64,000 nucleotides of DNA. Source: Blastococcus sp. TML/M2B (GTDB taxonomy: Bacteria > Actinomycetota > Actinomycetes > Mycobacteriales > Geodermatophilaceae). Below the pieces are notes generated by a model. The model saw only the letters and a list, made by a program, of their open reading frames with translations. It searched no databases and had not been told where the DNA came from. Made by a program: the position numbers and the translations under genes. The DNA is taken from contig NZ_JAENZZ010000001.1 in NCBI RefSeq assembly GCF_016612865.1, positions 620,001 to 684,000 on the forward strand, written 5' to 3'. Numbering within the stretch: the first letter of the stretch is position 1; the number at the start of each line of letters is the position of its first letter. Shown here piece after piece: positions 47,110-58,386 of the stretch.

Positions 47110-47131
47110 GCGGATCCGGGGCGGATCCGGG
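47110..47131. repeat. 11-bp tandem duplication between selO and pspC
   Basis: GCGGATCCGGG occurs at 47110-47120 and again at 47121-47131. It lies in the 134-nt divergent gap where both promoters must be. Short length makes chance possible. Confidence 0.5.
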
Positions 47132-47176
47132 GATCACCGGATGGTGCCGGGACCGCGCCGTCGACAGGCTCGTCCC

Positions 47177-47527
47177 ATGACCGATGCACCCTTCTCCGCG
47201 CCCGCCGGCCAGCCGACCGCGCCGTCCACCGACCAGCCGACCGCACCGCCGCTCCGCCCCGAGGCGCGCCGCAGCGCGACCGACCGGATGGCCGGCGGCG
47301 TCTGCGGCGGGCTGGCCGACTACAGCGGGGTCGACGCCGTCCTCTGGCGGGTGGGGTTCGTGGCCCTGACCCTCATCGGGGGCAGCGGCGTCCTCCTCTA
47401 CCTGCTGCTGTGGGTGCTGCTGCCGCCGGCGCCCACGGGCGACGAGCCGCTCAGCCCGCTCGAGCGGCTGGCCCGGCGGCTCCACGCCGCTGTCAACGGC
47501 TCCCGGGCGCCGCGGCCGCCGGTGTGA
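47177..47527 (+). CDS. PspC domain protein
   Basis: A 116-aa membrane protein with a Pro/Thr-rich N-terminus and a PspC domain: [53 protein letters not shown]. The hydrophobic hairpin places it in the cytoplasmic membrane. PspC-type proteins sense envelope stress. ATG 47177 has a poor ribosome site. Its 3' end overlaps the small antisense gene at 47398-47751 by 130 bp. Confidence 0.82.
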   Translation: MTDAPFSAPAGQPTAPSTDQPTAPPLRPEARRSATDRMAGGVCGGLADYSGVDAVLWRVGFVALTLIGGSGVLLYLLLWVLLPPAPTGDEPLSPLERLARRLHAAVNGSRAPRPPV

Positions 47528-47751
47528 TCGGCGATCCGCGCGCACTCCGCGCAGCGGACCGCACCGGCCGCGACCGACCAGTCCCGGCCCGCCGTGGCGG
47601 CGACCAGCTCACCGCAGACCGAGGACTCCAACCCGTCCACCGCGGGCCGGGCGACGGCGTGCACGACGTCGGAGCCGGAGGCCACGGCCCCCCGCGGGTC
47701 GTGCCCGGTCCACACCACGGGCGTCCCGGTCACGAAGAGGCTGGCTGTCAT
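47398..47751 (-). CDS. Small hypothetical protein with three cysteines, antisense to pspC end
   Basis: A 117-aa reading frame; the first 75 residues look real (FVTGTPVVWTGHDPRGAVAS, ESSVCGELVAATAGRDW, VRCAECARIA), with a Cys followed by CAEC as in small zinc-ribbon-like proteins. Residues 76-117 lie antisense to pspC and are probably not conserved, so the true gene may end earlier through an undetected frameshift. ATG 47751 is the likely start. No family recognised. Confidence 0.4.
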   Translation of the reverse strand: MTASLFVTGTPVVWTGHDPRGAVASGSDVVHAVARPAVDGLESSVCGELVAATAGRDWSVAAGAVRCAECARIADHTGGRGAREPLTAAWSRRASRSSGLSGSSPVGAGGSSTHSSR

Positions 47752-47864
47752 GGCACGAGGATGGCCGTCCGACGTGTCGATCGGATGACGAGCGCCCGAC
47801 CATCGGGTGGAGAACCACCCCGGCCGGACCCCCGGCCGGACCACCGACCCGCGAGGAGCGACCC

Positions 47865-48476
47865 GTGACCCAGCCCCCGTCCACCCCGGCGCAGGTGGTG
47901 CCCCGGTTCACCGTCCACCAGCGCATCACGGTGATGGTGAACCGGTACGAGGTCCGTGCCGTCGCCCCCGACGGCGGTGAGGGCCCGCTCCTGGCGTTCG
48001 CGCAGCAGAAGCGGATGAAGCTCAAGGAGGAGGTGGTCTTCTACGCCGACGAGTCGCGCAGCCGGCCGCTGTTCTCCTTCCGGGCCCGCCAGCGCCTCGA
48101 CGTGCACGCCCAGCACGACGTGCTCGACGAGCACGGCGCGGTGCTCGGCAGCTTCCGCAAGGTGTTCGGCGCCAGCCTGCTGCGCTCCACCTGGGAGCTC
48201 CGGGTCCCCGGGCTCGAGGCGGTCGGCCGCGAGCGCCGGCCGGTCCTCGCCGTCCTGCGCCGGGTCTGGGAGCTCATCCCGTACCTCGGGGACGTGTGGG
48301 TGCCCTTCGTCTTCCACTTCGACTTCGTCGACACCGCCACCGGTGCGCCGGTCCTGGTGAGCGAGCGGCGGAAGGCGATCCGCGACCGGTACGACGTCTC
48401 CGTCCCCGACCCCCGGATCGACTTCCGGGTGGCCGCGGCGATGGCGGTGGCGCTGGACGCGCTGCAGAGCCGCTGA
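47865..48476 (+). CDS. LURP-one/Tubby-like (phospholipid scramblase-fold) protein
   Basis: A 203-aa beta-rich protein. FTVHQRITVMVNRYEVRAVA, LAFAQQKRMKLKEEVVFYAD, FSFRARQRLDVHAQHDVLDE and GAVLGSFRKVFGASLLRSTW follow the repeated strand pattern of the LURP-one/Tubby C-terminal barrel. No membrane helix is present. The biochemical role of bacterial members is unknown. GTG 47865 follows GAGGAGCGACCC. Confidence 0.7.
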   Translation: MTQPPSTPAQVVPRFTVHQRITVMVNRYEVRAVAPDGGEGPLLAFAQQKRMKLKEEVVFYADESRSRPLFSFRARQRLDVHAQHDVLDEHGAVLGSFRKVFGASLLRSTWELRVPGLEAVGRERRPVLAVLRRVWELIPYLGDVWVPFVFHFDFVDTATGAPVLVSERRKAIRDRYDVSVPDPRIDFRVAAAMAVALDALQSR

Positions 48477-48554
48477 GGGCGGGGTGCCGACGGCGGGAAG
48501 CCTGCGGGGGGCGCCGCGGTTGCTCAGGGCAACCGACGTGAAAGGCACCTCCCC

Positions 48555-49533
48555 ATGCGCATCCCGCTGTCCATCCTCGACCTGGCGCCGATCAACCGCG
48601 GGGAGACCGCGAGCACGAGCATCGCCGCCAGCGTCGCCCTCGCCCAGCGCGCGGAGGAGCACGGCTACGAGCGGGTCTGGTACGCCGAGCACCACAACAT
48701 GCCGCGGATCGCCTCGTCGGCCACCAGCGTGCTCATCGCGCACGTCGGCGCGCACACGACGACGATCCGGCTCGGCGCCGGCGGCGTCATGCTGCCCAAC
48801 CACTCGCCGCTGACCATCGCCGAGCAGTTCGGCACCCTCGACGCGATGTACCCCGGGCGCATCGACCTGGGCCTGGGTCGCGCGCCCGGCAGCGACCAGA
48901 ACACGATGTACGCGCTGCGCCGGAACCCGAACTCGGCCGACCGCTTTCCGCAGGACGTGCTGGAGCTGCAGGCCTACCTGGCCGGCGAGACCTCGCGTCG
49001 CCGGCGTCGACGCCATCCCCGGCAAGGGCTCTCGCGTGCCGCTGTACGTCCTCGGCTCGTCGATGTTCGGCGCCACCCTCGCCGCCGCCCTCGGGTTGCC
49101 CTACGCCTTCGCCTCGCACTTCGCGCCGCAGCTGCTCGAGCCCGCCGTCGCGGCCTACCGTGCCGAGTTCAAGCCCTCCGAGCAGCTCGACGCCCCGTAC
49201 GTCATCGCCGGGCTGAACGTCGTCGCCGCCGACACCGAGGACGCCGCCCGCGCGGAGCTGCAGGCGGTCAAGCGGAACCTGGCGATCGGGCTGTTCGGCC
49301 GCGGGCAGTCGCTCACCGACGAGCAGGCCGACCAGCTGCTGGCCCAGGGCGCCGGGCACCACGTCGAGGGGATGCTCACGCACACCGCGATGGGCAGCCC
49401 CGGGCAGCTCGCCGACCAGGTCGAGGGCTTCCGCAAGCTGGCCGACGCCGACGAGCTGATCGTCGCCCACCAGTCCTCCTCGGTGGAGGGCCGGCTGCGC
49501 TCGGTGGAGCTGCTCGCGCAGGCGATGGCCTGA
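48555..49533 (+). pseudogene. LLM-class flavin monooxygenase, MsnO8-like (frameshifted as sequenced)
   Basis: A luciferase-like monooxygenase using reduced FMN. The barrel begins [20 protein letters not shown] with [40 protein letters not shown] and [13 protein letters not shown], then in a second frame [38 protein letters not shown] and the tail [13 protein letters not shown] +1 shift near 48993-48998 splits it; repair joins [20 protein letters not shown] at about 325 aa. Substrate unknown. ATG 48555. Confidence 0.85.
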
Positions 49534-49582
49534 CCCCGACCGGCGGCCCGGTGTTTGCCCGGCCCGCCGCCGCGGGCAGCCC

Positions 49583-50489
49583 GTGCCGGTGACCTACTCG
49601 ATCGTCGCCCGCGACCCCGAGACCGGGGAGATGGGCGTCGCCACCCAGTCCCAGGCCTTCGCCGTCGGCAACAGCGTGCCGTTCGCGCTGCCCGGCCACG
49701 GGGTCATCGCCACCCAGTCGATGGCCGAGCCGATGTACGGCTCGGTCGGCCTCGACCTGCTGCAGGGCGGGTTCACCGCGCAGGAGGTGCTCACCGCGCT
49801 GAGCAGCGTGGACCCGCAGCCGCAGCGCCGGCAGCTGGCCATCCTCGGCGTCAACGGCGACCTCGCCGCCTACACGGGCGAGCAGTGCGTCGACGCGGCC
49901 GGGCACCTCGTCGGCGACACCTGCGTCGCGCTGGCCAACATGGCCGCCTCCGCGCAGGTGTGGGAGGCGATGGTCGAGCGCTTCGAGAGCTCCCGGCGGG
50001 CCGCTCGCGCAGCGCCTGCTCACCGCCCTGCAGGCGGGGGAGGAGGCCGGCGGCGACTTCCGCGGCCGGCGGTCCGCCGCGATCATGGTCATCCGCGCGA
50101 CAACCACCGGCCGGCCCTGGCACGACACCGTGGTGGACCTGCGGGTGGACGACTCGCCGGACCCGATCGCCGCGCTGCACGACCTCGCGGTCACCCGCGC
50201 CCGCTACCAGGACGTGGTCCGCGCCTTCCAGCTCGCCATCGACGGCGACCCGGTGACCGCCGACCGCGAGCTCGAGCTCCTGCGGCCGATGGACCCGGTC
50301 ACCGAACCCGACCAGCTGATGTGGCGGGCGGTCGTCGCCGCCCTGGCCGGCCGCGAGGACGCCGCCCGCGAGATGCTCGCCGAGCTCGGCACGTGCGCGC
50401 CGCAGTTCCTCGAGGCCGCCCGGCGGTTCGGCAAGGCCGGGCTGATGCCGGCCGACGTCATCGCCCGGATCGTGCCCTCCCGCGGCTGA
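49583..50489 (+). pseudogene. DUF1028 (Ntn-hydrolase-like) protein (frameshifted as sequenced)
   Basis: The N-terminal DUF1028 core [60 protein letters not shown] and [19 protein letters not shown] resembles the proteasome-type fold. A C-terminal helical domain ([20 protein letters not shown] and on) follows. An extra C in the run 49992-49994 breaks the frame; repair gives [20 protein letters not shown] and about 301 aa. GTG 49583. Function in bacteria is unknown. Confidence 0.82.
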
Positions 50490-50493
50490 GCGA

Positions 50494-50895
50494 TCAGGAC
50501 GCCGGGAGCGGGTGCTCGGCGAGCAGCCCGCGCGGTGCCCGGCTCGCCCAGGCCTCGGCCACCAGCTCGGTCAGGGCCTCCCCGTCCACGGCGTCCAGCC
50601 GGCACATCAGCGCCGGAAGGCCGTCGAAGTGAGCCGTCGTGAACCAGACGTCGGGCTCCGCGGCCAGCAGCGCGGCCTTGGCCCCCTCGTCGGGGACGTA
50701 GGCGACCAGCACCGGGCCCTCCGGTGCGGACGCCCCGAGCTCGTCGAGGTCCTTCCGGTGCAGCGGGCGCTCCCGGACGAAGGTCTTCCCGCGCACCAGC
50801 CACCGCCTCCGGCCGGACGCCGAGACGGCCTCCGTCGTCGCGGGCAGCGCCAGGCAGGCCCGCGCCACATCGTCCCAGCTCACCACGGGGCGCAC
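50494..50895 (-). CDS. MmcQ/YjbR-family protein
   Basis: A 133-aa protein of the MmcQ/YjbR fold (CyaY-like, DNA-binding-like surface). Core: VVSWDDVARACLALPATTEA, RWLVRGKTFVRERPL, VLVAYVPDEGAKAALLAAEP, VWFTTAHFDGLPALMCRLDA and ELVAEAWASRAP. Role unknown. GTG 50895 or the GTG at 50886 could be the start. Convergent with the DUF1028 gene by 4 nt. Confidence 0.75.
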   Translation of the reverse strand: MRPVVSWDDVARACLALPATTEAVSASGRRRWLVRGKTFVRERPLHRKDLDELGASAPEGPVLVAYVPDEGAKAALLAAEPDVWFTTAHFDGLPALMCRLDAVDGEALTELVAEAWASRAPRGLLAEHPLPAS

Positions 50896-50961
50896 GGTAA
50901 CCCGCTGCTCGGGGGACGTCCCCCCGTCGGGGGACGCGGCCGGGTGGGCCCGGCCCGCGTG

Positions 50962-50990
50962 CTCCAGACCTCCGGCCCCCGCGCCGATGG
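50962..50990 (+). promoter_or_regulatory. Putative sigma-28 promoter of the GGDEF-EAL gene
   Basis: CTCCAG (50962-50967), exactly 15 nt, then GCCGATGG (50983-50990), 6 nt before ATG 50997. This is the same layout as the fliA element (CTCAAG-N15-GCCGATGG), with 13 of 14 fixed bases identical. Transcription would start near the ATG. Confidence 0.5.
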
Positions 50991-50996
50991 AGGGGC

Positions 50997-53294
50997 ATGC
51001 GGCGGGAGCGAGCGGTGGTCCTGGAGGACCTCACCGGCGAGGCGAGGGATGACGAACGATCCCTGCGCGTCGTCCGCCTGCTGGCGATGGGCCTGGTCGG
51101 GATCTGGGTCGTCGCGCTGACCGCCGCGGCGCTGGGCGTGACCGTCGTCGCCGACCTGCTGGCCGCCCAGGGCAAGATCTTCTTCCTCGCCGGCCTGGTC
51201 TGCGTGCTCGTCGTGCGCGGTGCCGGCACCCGGGCCGACCGCGCCTCCTGGTGGAGCCTGGCCGCCGCCGTGCTCTGCTACCTGGGCGGTGCGGCCGCCT
51301 ACGAGTTCCACTACCGGCACCTCGACGTCGTCCCGCGGCCGTCGTGGTCCGACGCCGCCTTCCTCGGCTTCTACCCGCTGGCCTTCGTCGCGTTCCTGCT
51401 GCTCCTGCGGGGCCGGGTCCGCACGCTCACGACCAGCATGTGGCTGGACGTCGCGGTCACCGCCTGCACCGCCGCCGCGGTCGCCGCGGCCGCCGGCATC
51501 GGCGCGCAGCTGCAGGCGCTGGACGGCGGTGCGCTCGGCACCACCGTCGCGATGCTCTACCCGGTCGGAGACCTGCTGCTGCTCAGCCTCATCGCCGGCG
51601 GACTCGTGCTCATCGGCCGCGGTGCCGGGCCGGGCTGGTGGTGGATCAGCGCCGCGCTGGCGCTCTTCGTCGTGACCGACACCCTCTACGCCTACCAGCT
51701 GAGCCACGGCACCTACACCGTCGGCGGTCCGCTGGACCTGGGCTGGAGCCTGGCGTTCATCTGCTGCGGCCTGGCGGCCACCCAGCGCACCCCGCGCCGG
51801 GTCGCCCCGCGCTCGGACGGGCGGGGCGCGCTGCTCATCCCGGGCCTGAGCGCGCTCGCCGCGCTCGCGCTGCTGTTCCTCGGCTACCTCGCGACCGGCG
51901 ACCCGGTGGCCGGCGCCTTCGCGCTGCTCGCCGTCCTCGCCGCACTGGCCCGCACCGGGCTGACCTTCCGCGACGTCCGGGCGCTGGCCGACAGCCGCCG
52001 CCAGGCGCGCACCGACGAGCTGACCGGGCTGCCCAACCGCCGCTCGGTGTTCGAGGCGCTCGCCGCCGCCGACGGCCGGCTGGCCACCGGTCACCGCACC
52101 GCGGTGCTGGTGCTCGACCTGGACCGGTTCAAGGAGATCAACGACTCCCTCGGGCACGCCGTCGGCGACGCGCTGCTGGCCCAGGTGGGGCCGCGGCTGC
52201 GGTCCGAGCTGCGTGCCGACGACGTGCTGGCCCGGCTGGGCGGCGACGAGTTCGTCGTCCTCGCCTCGGACCTGGACGCCGAGCGCGCGCGGCTGCTGGG
52301 GGAGCGGCTGCGCGGGCGTCTCCAGGTGCCGTTCTCCCTGAGCGGGATGGGCCTGAGCGTGGACGCCAGCGTCGGCGTCGCCATCGGCCCGGACGAGTCG
52401 CGCAGCGCCGTCGAGCTGCTGCAGCTGGCCGACCTCGCCATGTACGCCGCCAAGGCCGGCCGCACCGGCGTCGAGGTCTACGACGAGGAGCGCGACGGCG
52501 AGGGCCGGCACCGGCTCGAGGACGTCGCCCAGCTGCGCAACGCCCTCGAGCGGCACGAGCTCGTCCTGCACTACCAGCCCAAGCTCGCCCTCGGGACCGG
52601 CGAGGTCGAGGGCGTGGAGGCGCTGGTCCGCTGGCAGCACCCCACCCGCGGGCTGCTCCTGCCCGACGCCTTCATCGAGCTCGCCGAGTCCGCGGGCCTC
52701 ATGGCCCCGCTGACCAGCCGGGTCATCGAGATGGCGCTGGCCCAGTGCCGCGCCTGGGCCGACCGCGGCCGCCCGCTCACCGTGGCGGTCAACGTCAGCC
52801 CGTCCAACCTGGTCGACGAGGTCTTCCCCGACCAGGTGCGGGGGCTGCTGGCCCGCTACGGGCTGCCGGCCGGGCAGCTGGTGCTCGAGGTGACCGAGAG
52901 CCTGCTCATGGAGGACCGCGAGCGCGCCGTCCGCGTGCTGGGCCGGCTGCGCGAGGACGGCGTCGGCGTGGCCATCGACGACTACGGCACCGGCTACTCG
53001 AGCCTGGCCTACCTCGCCGCCCTGCCGGTCACCGAGCTCAAGCTGGACCGCACCTTCGTCGGGGCGATGACCGGCAGCCCGCGCGCCGCGTCGATCGTGA
53101 CCTCGACGCTGCAGCTGGCGCACGCCCTCGGGCTGGTGCTGGTCGCCGAGGGCGCCGAGGACCAGGACACCGTCGACGCCCTCGCCGCGCTGGGCTGCGA
53201 CGTCGTCCAGGGCTTCCACCTGAGCCGGCCGCTGGCGCCCGAGGCGCTGTGGTCCTGGCTGGAGGAGCGGGTCCCGGTGGCGCACGCCGGCTGA
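50997..53294 (+). CDS. Membrane GGDEF-EAL protein (c-di-GMP synthesis and breakdown)
   Basis: A 765-aa protein. Residues 25-325 contain about ten membrane helices with no large outer domain. The GGDEF domain (335-500) is intact, with GGDEF at 415-419 and an inhibitory site RADD at 406-409 in the correct place. The EAL domain (515-755) has EALVRW (541-546), VAVNVSPSNL, LEVTESLLMED, VAIDDYGTGYSSLAYLAALP, ELKLDRTFV, LVAEGAED and GFHLSRPL, all key residues present. Either activity is possible. ATG 50997 lies just after a FliA-type promoter; GGAGGGG touches it. The gene ends in a terminator facing sdhB. Confidence 0.93.
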   Translation: MRRERAVVLEDLTGEARDDERSLRVVRLLAMGLVGIWVVALTAAALGVTVVADLLAAQGKIFFLAGLVCVLVVRGAGTRADRASWWSLAAAVLCYLGGAAAYEFHYRHLDVVPRPSWSDAAFLGFYPLAFVAFLLLLRGRVRTLTTSMWLDVAVTACTAAAVAAAAGIGAQLQALDGGALGTTVAMLYPVGDLLLLSLIAGGLVLIGRGAGPGWWWISAALALFVVTDTLYAYQLSHGTYTVGGPLDLGWSLAFICCGLAATQRTPRRVAPRSDGRGALLIPGLSALAALALLFLGYLATGDPVAGAFALLAVLAALARTGLTFRDVRALADSRRQARTDELTGLPNRRSVFEALAAADGRLATGHRTAVLVLDLDRFKEINDSLGHAVGDALLAQVGPRLRSELRADDVLARLGGDEFVVLASDLDAERARLLGERLRGRLQVPFSLSGMGLSVDASVGVAIGPDESRSAVELLQLADLAMYAAKAGRTGVEVYDEERDGEGRHRLEDVAQLRNALERHELVLHYQPKLALGTGEVEGVEALVRWQHPTRGLLLPDAFIELAESAGLMAPLTSRVIEMALAQCRAWADRGRPLTVAVNVSPSNLVDEVFPDQVRGLLARYGLPAGQLVLEVTESLLMEDRERAVRVLGRLREDGVGVAIDDYGTGYSSLAYLAALPVTELKLDRTFVGAMTGSPRAASIVTSTLQLAHALGLVLVAEGAEDQDTVDALAALGCDVVQGFHLSRPLAPEALWSWLEERVPVAHAG

Positions 53295-53338
53295 CCCCAC
53301 GGACCGCGACGCCCCTGACCCCGGCGCCGCACACGCGC

Positions 53339-53371
53339 GAGGCCCCCTCCGGAGAACTCGGAGGGGGCCTC
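53339..53371. terminator. Terminator between GGDEF-EAL gene and sdhB
   Basis: A perfect 13-bp stem, GAGGCCCCCTCCG (53339-53351) and CGGAGGGGGCCTC (53359-53371), with a 7-nt loop, lies between the convergent genes. Confidence 0.8.
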
Positions 53372-53388
53372 TCGCTCGTGCCGGTCGA

Positions 53389-54200
53389 TCAGCTCTTGGG
53401 GCGGGCCCCCGCGCGCAGGGCGCCGAGCAGGTCGTGGTTCAGCCGGGAGATGGTCTCCATCGAGATGCCCTTCGGGCAGGCCGCGGAGCACTCGCCGATG
53501 TTCGTGCAGCCACCGAAGCCCTCGCGGTCCTGCTGGGCGACCATGTTGACCACGCGGTCGTCGCGCTCGGGCTGCCCCTGGGGGAGCAGGCCGAGGTGGG
53601 TGACCTTGGCGGCGGTGAACAGCATCGAGGAGGCGTTCGGGCACGCGGCCACGCAGGCGCCGCAGCCGATGCAGGTCGCGGCGTCGAAGGCGTTGTCGGC
53701 GTCCTTCTTCGGCACCGGGGTGGCGTGCGCCTCCGGGGCGGTGCCGGTCGGGACGCTGATGTAGCCGCCGGCCTGGATGATCCGGTCGAACGCCCGCCGG
53801 TCGACGGCGAGGTCCTTGATGACCGGGAAGGCCGAGGCGCGCCACGGCTCGACGTCGATCGAGTCGCCGTCCTTGAACGAGCGCATGTGCAGCTGGCAGG
53901 TGGTGGTCTGCTGCGGGCCGTGCGCCTGGCCGTTGATCATCAGACCGCACATGCCGCAGATGCCCTCGCGGCAGTCGTGGTCGAAGGCGACCGGGTCGTC
54001 GCCCTGCATGATCAGCTGCTCGTTGAGGACGTCGAGCATCTCGAGGAACGACATGTCAGGGGAGATGTCGGTGACCTTGTAGGTCACCATCTTGCCCTTG
54101 ACGCTGGGGCCCTGCTGACGCCAGACGCGCAGCGTCAGGTTCATGCCGCGCTTGTCCTGCGTGCCGGCGGGAGCCGAGTGCTGGCCCTGGTCGGTGATGG

Positions 54201-54204
<4 letters not shown>
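53389..54204 (-). CDS. sdhB: Succinate dehydrogenase iron-sulfur subunit
   Basis: A 271-aa electron-transfer subunit. The 2Fe-2S ligands are in [12 protein letters not shown] with a further Cys in TTTCQLHM; the 4Fe-4S set is [13 protein letters not shown] and the 3Fe-4S set [18 protein letters not shown] 54204 overlaps the sdhA stop. It is the last gene of sdhC-sdhA-sdhB, a gene order and composition typical of the type B enzyme that reduces menaquinone. Confidence 0.96.
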
Positions 54205-56147
<1,943 letters not shown>

Positions 56148-56157
56148 GGGGGAATCC

Positions 56158-56859
56158 TTAGTCGATCAGACCGAAGAGGACGGAGAAGGGCACGAGCAGG
56201 AAGCCGAGCGTGAGCACCGTCGCGATGCCGGTGGCCGCCCAGTTCACCGTGACCTCGCGGCGGCGGTTGCTCTGCCCGAGGGTCTGGGTGGCGCTCCAGA
56301 TGCCGTGCCGCAGGTGCATGCCGACTAGGATCACCGCGATCGCGTAGAAGGCGGTGGACACGGGGTTGGAGAAGCTGGCGACCAGCTTGTCGTAGGGCCC
56401 GGAGTCGCCCGCGCTGTTCACCGTGCCCCAGGTGAGGTCGAGCAGGTGCCAGATGACGAAGGCGGCGATGATCACCCCGCCCCAGCGCATGGTGCGGGAG
56501 GCGTAGGACTGGGCGACGGCCTTCTTCGTGACGTAGCCCTGGGGGCGGGCCCGCTTGGCCTGCCGCCACAGCGAGATCGCGGCCCACATGTGGGCGAACA
56601 CGGCGGCCAGCAGGACGAGCCGGATGATCCACAGCGCGGTCGCGCCCGGCAGGGCCGGGTTGCCGATCGTGCGCAGCCACTCGGAGTAGTGGTTGAAGTC
56701 CTCTTCGCCCGAGAACGCCTTGAGGTTCCCGATCATGTGCGCGATCAGGTAGAGCACGAGGATGATGCCGCTGACCGCCATCACGGCCTTCTTGAAGACC
56801 GAGGTGGTCTTCGCCGCCTTGGGTGTCCTGCGCTGAGTCGAGTCCGTCACCGTCACCAC
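56158..56859 (-). CDS. sdhC: Succinate dehydrogenase cytochrome b subunit (fused, five-helix)
   Basis: A 233-aa membrane anchor with five helices and the heme-ligand His residues of the type B diheme form: [41 protein letters not shown] and [14 protein letters not shown]. There is no separate sdhD, as expected for the fused form. A longer reading frame begins at 56901, but a TAGTTT box at 56867-56872 suggests a leaderless start at GTG 56859 (or 56856). Confidence 0.92.
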   Translation of the reverse strand: MVTVTDSTQRRTPKAAKTTSVFKKAVMAVSGIILVLYLIAHMIGNLKAFSGEEDFNHYSEWLRTIGNPALPGATALWIIRLVLLAAVFAHMWAAISLWRQAKRARPQGYVTKKAVAQSYASRTMRWGGVIIAAFVIWHLLDLTWGTVNSAGDSGPYDKLVASFSNPVSTAFYAIAVILVGMHLRHGIWSATQTLGQSNRRREVTVNWAATGIATVLTLGFLLVPFSVLFGLID

Positions 56860-56866
56860 GGCGCCC

Positions 56867-56872
56867 AAACTA
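56867..56872 (-). promoter_or_regulatory. -10 box of sdhCAB (leaderless type)
   Basis: TAGTTT on the minus strand ends 7 nt before GTG 56859 with no ribosome site between. This would drive the three-gene operon with a transcript starting at the first codon. Confidence 0.4.
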
Positions 56873-56996
56873 GGACGTTCCCGGTCCGGCCACCACGTCA
56901 ACGCGCGGTGACACAGCTCTCGTAAGGGTTGCCTAACCGGCTCGGGGGAGGTTCGCTGTCAGGTCGGGCGTCGGCCCGATGGGGGAGAGTGGCGGC

Positions 56997-57597
<601 letters not shown>

Positions 57598-57605
<8 letters not shown>

Positions 57606-58339
57606 GGACGACGGCCTGCTCGGGGCAGGCGTCGCGAGGGCACCGGCCGGCGGCTGGCGGACGGCGACGGTGTCGGGGGTGCGGCGGCCGATCCAGCGCT
57701 CGGTGCAGCTGCGCCTCGACGTCCACGACCGGGTCGACCACCTGCCCGGCCAGCACTACGTCGTCCGGCTGACCGCCGAGGACGGCTACACCGCCCAGCG
57801 CTCCTACTCCGTCGCCTCCGCGCCCGGGGACCCGCTGGTGGAGCTGTTCGTCGAGCGGCTCGACGACGGCGAGGTGTCGACCTACCTGGCCGACGTCGTC
57901 GAGCCGGGTGACGAGCTGGAGGTGCGCGGGCCGATCGGCGGCTGGTTCGTGTGGGACGGCGCGACCCCCGCGCTGCTGGTCGCCGGGGGAGCCGGGCGTC
58001 GTCCCCTTCGTGTCGATGCTGCGGCACGCCCGCGCCATCGGCCGGGAGGACCTGCTCCGCATCGCGGTCTCGGCCCGGACGCTGGCGCAGCTGCCCTACG
58101 CCGACGAGCTGGTGGCGGCCGGGGCGCTCGTCGTCCTCAGCCGCGAGCAGCACGGGATCCGGCCGCCGGGCCGGCTGCGGGCCGACGAGCTGCTGCCGCT
58201 GTGGGAACCGGACCAGACCACCTACGTGTGCGGGTCGACGCGGTTCGCGGAGGCGGCCACCCAGCTGCTCGTGGCCTCGGGGCGGCCGCCGTCGACCATC
58301 CGGGTGGAGCGCTTCGGCCCCAGCGGTGGACCGGCCTGA
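57598..58339 (+). pseudogene. FAD/NAD ferredoxin-reductase-like oxidoreductase (frameshifted as sequenced)
   Basis: The FNR-type fold with FAD site DHLPGQHYVVRL and QRSYSVASAPGD, followed by the NAD half ALLVAGGAGVVPFVSMLRHA and TTYVCGSTRFAEAATQLLV. An extra G in the run 57994-57996 separates the halves; repaired length is about 246 aa. It has no iron-sulfur domain, so it probably passes electrons to a flavin or directly to its partner. GTG 57598 overlaps the molybdenum enzyme gene, which it likely serves. Confidence 0.84.
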
Positions 58340-58386
58340 GCGTCACGACCGCAGGCGCCGTGGCGGCCGCAGGGTAGGAAGGTCGC

